The notes under the pieces: model-generated
The model's database searches: none
The model's input: only the letters and a program-made list of their open reading frames with translations
What the model was told of the DNA's origin: nothing
Translations under genes and position numbers: made by a program
Part shown: piece by piece, positions 23,356 through 32,106 of the stretch
Layout of the letters: every line of letters begins with the position of its first letter
Numbering within the stretch: the stretch's first letter is position 1
Origin: JAVBNF01 sp031551725
GTDB taxonomy: Bacteria; Bacteroidota; Bacteroidia; Bacteroidales; P3
Reading direction: 5' to 3'
Assembly: GCA_031551725.1 (NCBI GenBank)
Contig: JAVBNF010000007.1
Span: 1-50,619, forward strand
DNA: 50,619 bases

Positions 23356-25668
23356 ATGAAAAAAATATTTTTAATCTCCCTTGTAATTTTATCTTTTGCC
23401 GCTTGCAAGCAAAAAATAAGCACTTTTTATCTTCAAGATTTGGCATCGCCGGTGCTGTTGAATGTAACGGAAACCATCGTTTCGCTCGACGATTATTTTC
23501 CAAATCAAAAAGTCGATTCGGTGTATTCATCTGATTTTACATGCGTTTTTGATAAAGAAAACAATAATGTTGTTATTCATTCTCAACTCAATTCGCCTAC
23601 TTTAGGAGTGATGCATGTCCTTGTAAACGGAAAAGAACCCGATTTGCTTTTGAAGAAAAGTGCTAAACAATTAGTAGAATTGAGCCTTCCGGATAAAAAT
23701 TACAAAGATGTAAAAGTAAAAGGCGAGTTTAACGCATGGAATCCGAATGCAGGAATTTATACAAAAGACGGTAATATTTGGACGGTAAAAATTGAAGCAG
23801 AGTCCGGAACATATCAATATTGTTTGGTAATCAATGGAAAAGAGCAGATTGATCCGGCAAATGCCGAAAAAGTTTCAAACGGAATGGGCGGATTTAATTC
23901 TGTGTTGAAAATAGGTAATGCGGATGGAATGATTGCACCGGTTTTGCATATTGATGAAATCAATGGAAACAACATTGATTTTACTACAGAAAACAATCCA
24001 AGCCGCGTCATTGCTTTTTTGAATAATGATGAAATCCCTGTTGTGCGTAAGGATAACAAGTTCTCAATTGAACTTCCCAAACACAGTAAAAATCTATTAC
24101 GTTCATACATTCGCGTATATGCTTTTAACAATGATTTGCTGTCGAACGATATTCTAATTCCGCTGGCAAATGGTCTTCCGATTGAAAACCCGATGCAGTT
24201 AACCCGTTCGGATTTTCATCGCCAAGTGATTTACTCATTGATGGTTGATCGCTTTTTTGATGGAAATAAAAACAACAATCCACAGCCTTTGGAAGGCGTA
24301 CTTCCCAAAGCAGATTATATGGGTGGCGATTTAAATGGTATTGATCAAAAAATTAAAAGCGGTTATTTCGATTCGCTTGGTATTACTACGATTTGGATTT
24401 CGCCAATTGTACAAAATCCAATGGATGCCTGGGGGCAATATCACAATCCTGACACCAAATTTTCCGGATATCACGGCTATTGGCCGATGCAGTTGAGAGC
24501 CATTGATTTTCGTTTCGGCACTTCCGACGATTTTAAAACGCTCATTGCCGATGCCCATAAACATCAAAAAAATGTGATTTTGGATTACGTTGCCAATCAC
24601 GTCCATATAAATAGCAATCTGTATAAAGAACATCCGGAATGGATGACTTCCATGTATTTGCCCGACGGTACAAGAAACCTCGAACGTTGGGATGATTACC
24701 GCCTCACAACTTGGTTTGACACGCATTTGCCAAAATTCGATTTTGCAAAATATGAAGTCAGTAATGCGCTTTCGGATACGGTGATTTGGTGGTTGCAAAA
24801 CTACGATTTAGATGGATTTCGCCACGACGCAACGAAGCATATTGATGAATTATTCTGGCGTTTATCCACCGAGAAAATTAAAAAAGAAATTCACCGTCCC
24901 GTTTACCAAATAGGAGAGACCTACGGAAGTCCGGAATTGATAAAAAGCTATGTAGGAAGCGGCTTGCTCGATGCGCAATTCGATTTCAATGTATATGATG
25001 CGTCTGTTGGTGCGCTGATTTCGCCGGATGGTTCTTACAAAAACTTGAACAATGTTTTGCAAACGAGTTTGAAAACATATGGATACCATAATTTAATGGG
25101 CTATATCAGTGGAAATCACGACCGCGTGCGCTTTATTTCATACGCCGGAGGCTCCGTTTCTCCTTCGGAAGATGGTAAACGTGCAGGCTGGACACGCGAA
25201 ATCACTGTTGGTGATACGAATATTGCATACAAAAAACTTGCATTGCTGCATGCTTTCAACTTCATGATTCCCGGTGTTCCCTGCATTTATCAAGGCGATG
25301 AATTCGGACAACCCGGCGGAAACGACCCCGATAACCGCCGCATGATGCAGTTTGATAATTTAAATCAACAAGAAAAGAATCTTGAAAAAACAGTTTCAAA
25401 ATTAGCACATTTGCGGACTTCAAATATGGCTCTGATTTATGGCGATTTTCAAGTACTTGCAGTAAGTGATGATGTGATGATTATCAAACGTACCTATTTT
25501 GGAAAAACCGTTATCGGAATGCTTAACAAATCTGCGGAAGCGAAAACTTTGACTGTAAATGTAAACGGTAACAAATTCACCGCTAATTTCGGATCAACAA
25601 TAAATAGCAAAAACGGAACATTGTCCGCCGAATTGAAACCATTGTCTTTCGAAATTTTTAGTAATTAA
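23356..25668 (+). CDS. GH13 alpha-amylase lipoprotein with CBM48-like domain
   Basis: The 770-aa protein is a lipoprotein (SFAAC lipobox, Cys17). After an N-terminal domain of about 100 residues comes a CBM48-like glycogen/starch-binding fold (KVKGEFNAWNP, about residues 110-185), another beta domain, then a GH13 barrel from about residue 290. Conserved regions are DYVANH (Asp410), GFRHDATKH (nucleophile Asp491), IGETYG (acid Glu521) and SGNHDR (Asp589). It probably sits on the outer membrane, facing either side, and acts on starch chains. Lys-Gln after the lipid Cys is not an obvious surface-export signal. No closer subfamily assignment is safe. Confidence 0.87.
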   Translation: MKKIFLISLVILSFAACKQKISTFYLQDLASPVLLNVTETIVSLDDYFPNQKVDSVYSSDFTCVFDKENNNVVIHSQLNSPTLGVMHVLVNGKEPDLLLKKSAKQLVELSLPDKNYKDVKVKGEFNAWNPNAGIYTKDGNIWTVKIEAESGTYQYCLVINGKEQIDPANAEKVSNGMGGFNSVLKIGNADGMIAPVLHIDEINGNNIDFTTENNPSRVIAFLNNDEIPVVRKDNKFSIELPKHSKNLLRSYIRVYAFNNDLLSNDILIPLANGLPIENPMQLTRSDFHRQVIYSLMVDRFFDGNKNNNPQPLEGVLPKADYMGGDLNGIDQKIKSGYFDSLGITTIWISPIVQNPMDAWGQYHNPDTKFSGYHGYWPMQLRAIDFRFGTSDDFKTLIADAHKHQKNVILDYVANHVHINSNLYKEHPEWMTSMYLPDGTRNLERWDDYRLTTWFDTHLPKFDFAKYEVSNALSDTVIWWLQNYDLDGFRHDATKHIDELFWRLSTEKIKKEIHRPVYQIGETYGSPELIKSYVGSGLLDAQFDFNVYDASVGALISPDGSYKNLNNVLQTSLKTYGYHNLMGYISGNHDRVRFISYAGGSVSPSEDGKRAGWTREITVGDTNIAYKKLALLHAFNFMIPGVPCIYQGDEFGQPGGNDPDNRRMMQFDNLNQQEKNLEKTVSKLAHLRTSNMALIYGDFQVLAVSDDVMIIKRTYFGKTVIGMLNKSAEAKTLTVNVNGNKFTANFGSTINSKNGTLSAELKPLSFEIFSN

Positions 25669-25679
25669 GTCTTTTATTT

Positions 25680-25759
25680 AGACAGGATTTACAAGATTAA
25701 CAGGATGGCATTTCGACAAAGTCGAAATGGAAAACATGTAAATCCTGTTAATCCTGTCA
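25680..25759. repeat. Nonamer inverted array with nested hairpin
   Basis: Three nonamers of form NNACANGAT (25680-25706) face three of the complementary form (25733-25759, the last two being ATCCTGTTA and ATCCTGTCA). The loop itself contains a perfect 9-bp stem, CATTTCGAC (25709-25717) and GTCGAAATG (25721-25729), around AAA. It lies between two GH13 lipoprotein genes. Confidence 0.72.
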
Positions 25760-25803
25760 AAAAAAACATGAAGTTTAACAGTTTTTAAATAAAAACAACC
25801 AAT

Positions 25804-27150
25804 ATGAAAACAATCAAACATCTGCTCTTGCTCGTTACCGTTGTATTTGCGGCATTTGCATGCAAACCCAAAGAACAAACACCGCATCCCGATTGGTCGT
25901 ATGATTCGACGATTTACGAAGTAAACGTTCGTCAATACACAGAAGACGGTACATTCAAGTCTTTCCAAGAACATTTGCCTCGCTTGAAAGAACTCGGAGT
26001 GGAAATTTTGTGGTTTATGCCTATCCAACCCATTGGAATTGAAGAGCGTAAGGGAAGTTTGGGTAGTTATTATTCTATAAGGGATTATACGGCTATCAAT
26101 CCTGAATTCGGAAATATGGACGATTTTAAAACATTGGTAAACGAAGCTCACAAACAGGGTTTTAAAGTGATCATTGATTGGGTGGCTAATCATACTTCCC
26201 ACGATCACCGTTGGACAGTGGAGCATCCCGAATTCTATAAACACGATTCCGTTACCGGAAAAATCATCGCTCCTTTCGATTGGTCCGATGTTGCGCAATT
26301 AGATTGGGAGAACGAAGTGCTGTTCGACACGATGATTCGTGAAATGAAATATTGGATTACCAATGCCGATATTGATGGTTTCCGTTGCGACGTGGCCGGA
26401 ATGGTTCCGCAAAGATTCTGGGAGAAAGTGCGCGGCGAACTCAATCCCATAAAACATGTATTCATGCTTGCCGAAGATGAAGGACAACGCCATTTCCTCG
26501 ATTCTGCATTCGATGCAAACTACGCTTGGGAATTACATCATATTATGAATTCGATTGCCAAAGGCGAAAAAACAACCGATGATCTGCTTACTTACAAACG
26601 TAAAGAAGATACCGCAACCAATCCGAAAGCCTATCGTATGACGTTTACTTCCAACCACGATGAAAACTCTTGGAACGGAACAGAATTCGAACGTATGAAA
26701 GATGCTGTTAAAACATTTGCCGCATTTTCTTTTGTGTATCCCGGTTTCCCGTTGATTTATAACGGACAAGAAGTGGGAATGGACAAACGTTTACGCTTTT
26801 TTGATAAAGATACTATTCTTTGGAATGCCAATGAATACACGGATTTATATAAAAATTTAGTAAAAATTAAAAAAGAACATTCCGTATTGCAAAACGGAGA
26901 GAAAGGTGCTCCCATTGCATTTATTGCATCGCAACATGGGAAAGTTTTGGCATTTACACGGGAAGATGAAAAGGAAAAAATGTTGATGGTTTTCAATTTT
27001 TCTGCAGAGAATATGGAATTTAAGTTTACACAAGCAGCTTTTGCAGGGATGTATACAAATGCTTTGAGTAATGAGAAATTAGCAGTGGAAGAAAATGCTG
27101 TTTTGCGCTTGAAACCATGGGGTTATAAAATTTTTGTAGCGAAAAAGTAA
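25804..27150 (+). CDS. GH13 alpha-amylase lipoprotein
   Basis: The 448-aa protein is a lipoprotein (AAFAC lipobox) with a single GH13 catalytic domain that begins soon after the anchor (SYDSTIYEVNVRQY). Conserved regions are DWVANH (Asp125), GFRCDVAGMV (nucleophile Asp196), MLAEDEG (acid Glu224) and TSNHDEN (Asp286), followed by a short C-terminal beta domain. This compact form is common in Bacteroidetes starch loci, and alpha-amylase is the reasonable activity. It is the last gene of the phosphorylase-amylase operon; susC has its own promoter downstream. Confidence 0.87.
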   Translation: MKTIKHLLLLVTVVFAAFACKPKEQTPHPDWSYDSTIYEVNVRQYTEDGTFKSFQEHLPRLKELGVEILWFMPIQPIGIEERKGSLGSYYSIRDYTAINPEFGNMDDFKTLVNEAHKQGFKVIIDWVANHTSHDHRWTVEHPEFYKHDSVTGKIIAPFDWSDVAQLDWENEVLFDTMIREMKYWITNADIDGFRCDVAGMVPQRFWEKVRGELNPIKHVFMLAEDEGQRHFLDSAFDANYAWELHHIMNSIAKGEKTTDDLLTYKRKEDTATNPKAYRMTFTSNHDENSWNGTEFERMKDAVKTFAAFSFVYPGFPLIYNGQEVGMDKRLRFFDKDTILWNANEYTDLYKNLVKIKKEHSVLQNGEKGAPIAFIASQHGKVLAFTREDEKEKMLMVFNFSAENMEFKFTQAAFAGMYTNALSNEKLAVEENAVLRLKPWGYKIFVAKK

Positions 27151-27174
27151 AATTACATATAAAAAAAACAATAT

Positions 27175-27208
27175 TTTGTCGTACATATTAAATTTTTTCC
27201 TATCTTTG
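27175..27208 (+). promoter_or_regulatory. susC promoter
   Basis: TTTG (27175-27178) and TATCTTTG (27201-27208) with a 22-nt spacer, slightly long for the consensus. Predicted start is near 27212, leaving an unusually long leader of about 265 nt. Confidence 0.5.
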
Positions 27209-27260
27209 CGAAGAGAGAAAAAGGAAAAACGAAAAAAGGTAAACAAATCAGTGTAAATTA

Positions 27261-27410
27261 ACCGCGCAAGCGGTCACGACATACGGGGAAGACCGGGGGA
27301 AATAAAAAAGCCCCCATCTTCATGCAGCGGCTCTCACCCCGCAGCACAATTAAGGCGCACACACGCCAAGACAGAGGCTAATATAGTCAATGTCGGCGTG
27401 TGTGCGCCTT
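27261..27410 (+). promoter_or_regulatory. Structured GC-rich leader of the susC message
   Basis: Several stems lie in the transcribed leader. ACCGC/GCGGT closes a GCAA tetraloop (27261-27274). GAAGA plus GGGGG (27288-27299) pairs with CCCCC plus TCTTC (27311-27321), with an optional outer GGG/CCC pairing (27285-27287 with 27338-27340). A perfect 16-bp stem, AAGGCGCACACACGCC (27352-27367), pairs with 27395-27410 around a 27-nt loop. The block is much more GC-rich than its surroundings. I recognise no known riboswitch, tmRNA or SRP RNA in it. The rest of this 326-bp gap is A-rich and holds no gene. Confidence 0.55.
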
Positions 27411-27476
27411 TGTATGTTAGTACGTGAGAGAATACAAAGATACAAAAAAAACAAAATAGAAACAAAAACAACAATA

Positions 27477-30400
27477 ATGGAAACTCTATCGCATCGAAAC
27501 AAACAGTTTATACGCATGGCCGTGGCTTGTTTGTTCTTAGTGTTCAGCAGTTCGTCCGTGTTTGCGCAGATTAAAATCAGCGGACGTGTTTTGGATGGAA
27601 ATAAGCAACCGCTTCCCGGTGTATCTATTCAGATTATGGGTACAACCAGCGGATCTGTGACGGATTTGGACGGAAATTATTCTTTAACTGTTCCAAACTC
27701 CAATGCTGTCCTTAAATTTTCTTACATCGGTTTTCTTGATCAAACCATTACCGTGGGCGGTCAAACCAAAATTGATGTAACAATGGGTGAAGATGCCAAA
27801 ATGCTTGGCGAAGTACTCGTTGTCGGTTATGGAACCATGAAAAAAGAAGACAAAACCGGTGCTGTGGCGAGCGTTACAACCGGCGAACTTCAACAAGGTG
27901 TGATGATTGAAACCGTGAAAGCCCTTCAAGGTAAAGCGGCCGGAGTACAGGTTTCTAAAAGTGGAGGTGACCCGAATGCAGGATTTTCGGTGAAAATTCG
28001 TGGGCAAGCAGGACTTTCTTCAGGAACAGATCCTTTGTATGTTATTGATGGAGTGCCCGGAGCAAATCCGAATACAATTGCGCCAAGCGATATCGAAACA
28101 TTTACCATTTTGAAAGATGCTTCCTCCACGGCTATTTATGGTACGCGCGGTGCGAACGGTGTAATTATGATTACCACTAAAAAAGGTCCCGGAGGCGCTA
28201 AAGGTGAATGTGAAGGGAATACAGTGCTGGAAGTAAATAGCAATGTTTCCGTAGATGTGGTTTCTAAACGTATTGATTTGGTGAGCGCAGAAGATTATCG
28301 TGCTTTTGCTTCTCAAAAATATGCCGACTTTAAAGATGGCGGCGCAAATACCAATTGGCAAGATGAAATCTTCCAAACAGGAATCACTACAACACAAAAC
28401 GCTGCTTTCAGCGGAAGCACCAACAAAAGTAGCTATCGTGCTTCTATGACTTATAATGATTTTGACGGTGTAATCAAAAACTCATCCAAACAAAGCGGAA
28501 CAGGTTTGATTAGCGTTACACATAAAGCCATTGATGACCGTTTATATTTAGAGGGCGGTTTGTCAGGTGCTGTTGAACAAAATCATTGGGTGCAATACGG
28601 TGGTAATGGTCCGCGCGACGTCCTTTATCAAGCATTCCAGCGCAATCCAACCGACCCTGTTTATAATGCAGATGGCTCTTATTTTGAAAGTACGCGTTCT
28701 TTCCAGTATTACAATCCGGTTTCTTTGCTCGACCAGATAAAAGATGATCGTGATCAATTGAGCTTGCGTATGAATATCAATGCAAAATTTGACATTTGGC
28801 GTGGTTTGAAAGCCGGTATCAATGCTGCATATATTCGTATTGATGGTGAAAACGGATACTATATTCCTACAACGGTTGCAGCAATTAATGCATCAGGAAA
28901 TGAACGCCAATCGCAACGTGCATTCGATTCTTATACATCGAAGTTGACCGAATTTACGCTTTCTTATGATGAAACAATTTTTGATAAACATACCATCAAT
29001 GCGGTGGCCGGTTATTCGTATGAATCAGACTTTAAGGATGGTTTTGCCGCTCAAGGCAAAAAATCATTGTCTGATTATGTTGGATATGACAACTTGGCTG
29101 TACTCACAGTTGTTAATCCGGGAGATATTACTTCTTACAGACAATCTTGGAAATTAATTTCGTTCTTTGGTCGTGTGGCTTATAACTACGATTCTCGTTA
29201 TTATGCAACGGTTACTGTTCGTAACGATGGTTCTTCTAAATTTGGTGCAAATAATAAATGGGGCTTTTTTCCCTCGGCGTCATTGGGTTGGAGTATCAAG
29301 AATGAACAGTTCATGCAGGATGTGGATGTGTTGAGTTCCTTGAAACTTCGTGTGGGTGCGGGTAAAACCGGTAATCAAAACATTGATCCGTACATGTCGC
29401 TTACCACTTATGCAGCCACAGGTACAACTGTGGATCCGGAAACTGGCGAAACAGTTGTTGTATTTCAGGGAAATAGAAACCCTAATCCGGATTTGAAGTG
29501 GGAAGAAAATCTTGAGTATAATGCCGGTGTTGACTTCGGCTTGTTTAAAGACCGTCTCTCAGGCTCGTTCGAATTCTATAAGAAAAGAACCCAAAACTTG
29601 TTGGCGTCTTATGATGTTGCAACTCCTCCAAATTTGTATGGACAAACATTTGCAAACGGTGGAACAATTGATAATACCGGTTTTGAAGCAACCATTCAGG
29701 CTTGGATTTTTGATAATAGAAACCTTACTTGGAAAACAGGACTTGTGTTTTCAACCAATAAACAAGTATTGAAATCCCTACTTTCTGATGATGGAAAATA
29801 CGGTTGGACACAGGCGCGTCAAGAAGGATGGGTTAACGGCCGCGGCATGGTTGGTGAAAACTACACTCAAATCATTCGCGAAGGCGAACAATTGGGAACA
29901 TTTTGGCTCCCCGAATTTGCAGGAATCTCTTCCGATGGTGCCTTCTTGTATAAAACAGCCGCCGGGGGGGTAACTCGCGATGCTAGTAAAGCTGCCCGTT
30001 ATGTGGCCGGATACGCACAACCGAAATTCGAACTCGGTTGGTCGAACTACTTTACTTTCTTTAAAAATTTTGATGCAAGTTTCTCTTTGCGTGGCGTATT
30101 TGGACATAGTGTGTACAACGGTACTGAAATGTATTTCGGAAATCCTTTTGTATTTCCTACGTTGAGTGGTACCTATTCAGCAATGGAGCTCGCTAAAAAA
30201 GGAGTTACATCAAGCCCGAATGCAAGTGATTACTATTTGGAAAAAGCGTCTTTTGTTCGTTTGGATGATATTACTATTGGATATTCTATTCCTTTTGCGG
30301 CCAATAAATACATTACCAAAGCACGTGTATATGTAACTTCCAATAACTTGTTTACGATTACAAACTATAGTGGTTTGGATCCGGAAGTTTCATACAGCGG

Positions 30401-30479
30401 ATTGAGTTTTGGTGTGGAAAATTATAATGTATATCCGAGAGTACGTTCGTTCTTGTTTGGTGTTCAAATCCAATTCTAA
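27477..30479 (+). CDS. susC: SusC/RagA TonB-dependent outer-membrane transporter
   Basis: The 1000-aa outer-membrane receptor imports oligosaccharides using TonB energy. It has a signal peptide ending SVFAQ, a carboxypeptidase-regulatory-like domain (ISGRVLDGNKQPLPGVSI), the TonB-box/plug region (VVGYGTMKKEDKTGAVAS, KIRGQAGLSSGTDPLYVIDG, IYGTRGANGVI) and a C-terminal barrel ending VQIQF. The real start is ATG 27477 (METLSHRNK); the frame from 27390 would begin within the leader hairpin. SusD and a SusE/F-like lipoprotein follow in the same direction with gaps of 43 and 45 bp. Confidence 0.95.
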   Translation: METLSHRNKQFIRMAVACLFLVFSSSSVFAQIKISGRVLDGNKQPLPGVSIQIMGTTSGSVTDLDGNYSLTVPNSNAVLKFSYIGFLDQTITVGGQTKIDVTMGEDAKMLGEVLVVGYGTMKKEDKTGAVASVTTGELQQGVMIETVKALQGKAAGVQVSKSGGDPNAGFSVKIRGQAGLSSGTDPLYVIDGVPGANPNTIAPSDIETFTILKDASSTAIYGTRGANGVIMITTKKGPGGAKGECEGNTVLEVNSNVSVDVVSKRIDLVSAEDYRAFASQKYADFKDGGANTNWQDEIFQTGITTTQNAAFSGSTNKSSYRASMTYNDFDGVIKNSSKQSGTGLISVTHKAIDDRLYLEGGLSGAVEQNHWVQYGGNGPRDVLYQAFQRNPTDPVYNADGSYFESTRSFQYYNPVSLLDQIKDDRDQLSLRMNINAKFDIWRGLKAGINAAYIRIDGENGYYIPTTVAAINASGNERQSQRAFDSYTSKLTEFTLSYDETIFDKHTINAVAGYSYESDFKDGFAAQGKKSLSDYVGYDNLAVLTVVNPGDITSYRQSWKLISFFGRVAYNYDSRYYATVTVRNDGSSKFGANNKWGFFPSASLGWSIKNEQFMQDVDVLSSLKLRVGAGKTGNQNIDPYMSLTTYAATGTTVDPETGETVVVFQGNRNPNPDLKWEENLEYNAGVDFGLFKDRLSGSFEFYKKRTQNLLASYDVATPPNLYGQTFANGGTIDNTGFEATIQAWIFDNRNLTWKTGLVFSTNKQVLKSLLSDDGKYGWTQARQEGWVNGRGMVGENYTQIIREGEQLGTFWLPEFAGISSDGAFLYKTAAGGVTRDASKAARYVAGYAQPKFELGWSNYFTFFKNFDASFSLRGVFGHSVYNGTEMYFGNPFVFPTLSGTYSAMELAKKGVTSSPNASDYYLEKASFVRLDDITIGYSIPFAANKYITKARVYVTSNNLFTITNYSGLDPEVSYSGLSFGVENYNVYPRVRSFLFGVQIQF

Positions 30480-30522
30480 TTTGAAAAAACGATCGACATT
30501 CACAAACTAAACAAAAAAAGAA

Positions 30523-32061
30523 ATGAAAAAGATATTTTTAAATATAGGAATTATCAGTTTTGTGGCGTGGGGCGCTTTCTCATGTACAAATTTGGATGAA
30601 AAATTATATTCCGAAATTCCGGCAGAAATTTATCCGGAAAATGAAATGCAGGCCTCTTTACAATTATTGCCGATGTATGAAGCTACACGCAATTGTGTTG
30701 ACCAGGGTGGCTGGTGGTTTTGTCAAGAACTTACTTCTGATGAAGTTGTTCCGCCTACACGTCACCTTGATTGGGATGACGGTGGTAAATGGCGTGCACT
30801 TCAGTTGCATACTTGGGATAACAACACGGAAGCGTTAAAACAAATGTGGCCGAATTTTTTCAATGGAGTGACTGCTTGTAATAAAATTGCAGATAATTTT
30901 GCTACGGCAGATCCCGAAAATCCTGTTGTGATTAAAACGTTGGCAAAAATGAAAATCATGCGGGCTTTTTATTATTATTGGCTAATTGATAATTATGGTG
31001 ATGTGCCTTATTTAACTTCGTTTGCAAACGCTCCGCAACAACCGTTTAAAACCAAACGTGCAACGATTTTTCGTAACATTGTTGCGCAATTGGAAGAATC
31101 TGTTGGTTATTTGGATGCCGGTCAAGGGAGTAAAACAGCTGTAAACCGCGGTATGGCGTTCTCGCTTTTAGCAAAATTATATCTGAATGCCGGAGTTTAT
31201 ACCGGAGAAGGGTTGACAGTCGTACATTTAGAGAAAGCAAATGCCTATTGCGATAGCGTAATTGCTTTGGGATATTCGCTCGAAAGCAATGTGTCCGCAC
31301 CTTTTGTAACAGCCAATGAAAACAGCACCGAAAATATTTTCACTATTGGTTATGATGAAAATTTAAAGAAAGATTTTTGCTTGCACATGCGTACCCTGCA
31401 TTATAATCACGACCAAAAATATAGATTGACCGTGAGTCCATGGAACGGCTTTGCTGTTATACCAACCCACTATGATAGTTATGATGATAACGACTTACGT
31501 AAAGCCGCATATTTCTTGGCTGGTCCACAAACCGACGCTGCCGGAAAACCTCTGATTGATGGAGAAACGAATGAAGTTGTTGATCTGACTAAAAATATTC
31601 CTTATCTAATGATGACACCTTCGAACACAGCAAGTCGTCAAGTAGTTCGTTGTAGTGGTATTCGTGCTTCAAAATTTGAGGTGAAGTTAGGTGCGGGACA
31701 GGATTTAAGCAACGATTATCCTATTTTCCGTTTGGCCGATATTCTTTTGATGAAAGCTGAAATTTTGGTGCGATTGGGACAAAGTGGCGATGATTATCTA
31801 AACCAAGTTCGTACACGTGCGGGTCTTGGTGGAATGAGTGGCGCAACTTTAGACGATATTTTGGCTGAACGCGGTCGTGAATTATTTTGGGAAGCGCATC
31901 GCCGCCAAGATCTAATTCGATACGGTAAATACAAAGGTGTCAATGCCAATCGCTGGGCAGATTACCCAAATACCGTGGCAACTGCCAATGAAGAAATTTT
32001 TGTGATTCCGAAAGAACAAACCGATAAAAATCCGAACTTATTAGCAGCTCCTATTGATTAA
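30523..32061 (+). CDS. susD: SusD/RagB surface glycan-binding lipoprotein
   Basis: The 512-aa lipoprotein (lipobox AFSC, then TNLDEKLY) is the SusD partner that lids the SusC channel and binds starch helices. It shows the SusD N-terminal TPR-type helices (KIMRAFYYYWLIDNYGDVPYL is the classic block) and the C-terminal FRLADILLMKAEIL and ELFWEAHRRQDLIRYGKY signatures. Length and order (susC-susD-susE/F) match characterised Sus loci. It is the product most directly paired with the upstream SusC. Confidence 0.95.
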   Translation: MKKIFLNIGIISFVAWGAFSCTNLDEKLYSEIPAEIYPENEMQASLQLLPMYEATRNCVDQGGWWFCQELTSDEVVPPTRHLDWDDGGKWRALQLHTWDNNTEALKQMWPNFFNGVTACNKIADNFATADPENPVVIKTLAKMKIMRAFYYYWLIDNYGDVPYLTSFANAPQQPFKTKRATIFRNIVAQLEESVGYLDAGQGSKTAVNRGMAFSLLAKLYLNAGVYTGEGLTVVHLEKANAYCDSVIALGYSLESNVSAPFVTANENSTENIFTIGYDENLKKDFCLHMRTLHYNHDQKYRLTVSPWNGFAVIPTHYDSYDDNDLRKAAYFLAGPQTDAAGKPLIDGETNEVVDLTKNIPYLMMTPSNTASRQVVRCSGIRASKFEVKLGAGQDLSNDYPIFRLADILLMKAEILVRLGQSGDDYLNQVRTRAGLGGMSGATLDDILAERGRELFWEAHRRQDLIRYGKYKGVNANRWADYPNTVATANEEIFVIPKEQTDKNPNLLAAPID

Positions 32062-32106
32062 TTATAACAAACAATTAACCTTTTTATAAACAAAAAACAA
32101 AAAACG

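Noticed and set aside
27212..27476. tmRNA, SRP RNA or a named riboswitch in the susC leader
   Set aside because: None of the conserved cores I know (tmRNA ends with tRNA-like arm, SRP GGAAG core, TPP or cobalamin motifs) could be found; left as an unassigned structured leader.
27390..27476. N-terminal extension of SusC from ATG 27390
   Set aside because: It would begin within the 16-bp stem and put 29 charged residues before a normal signal peptide.
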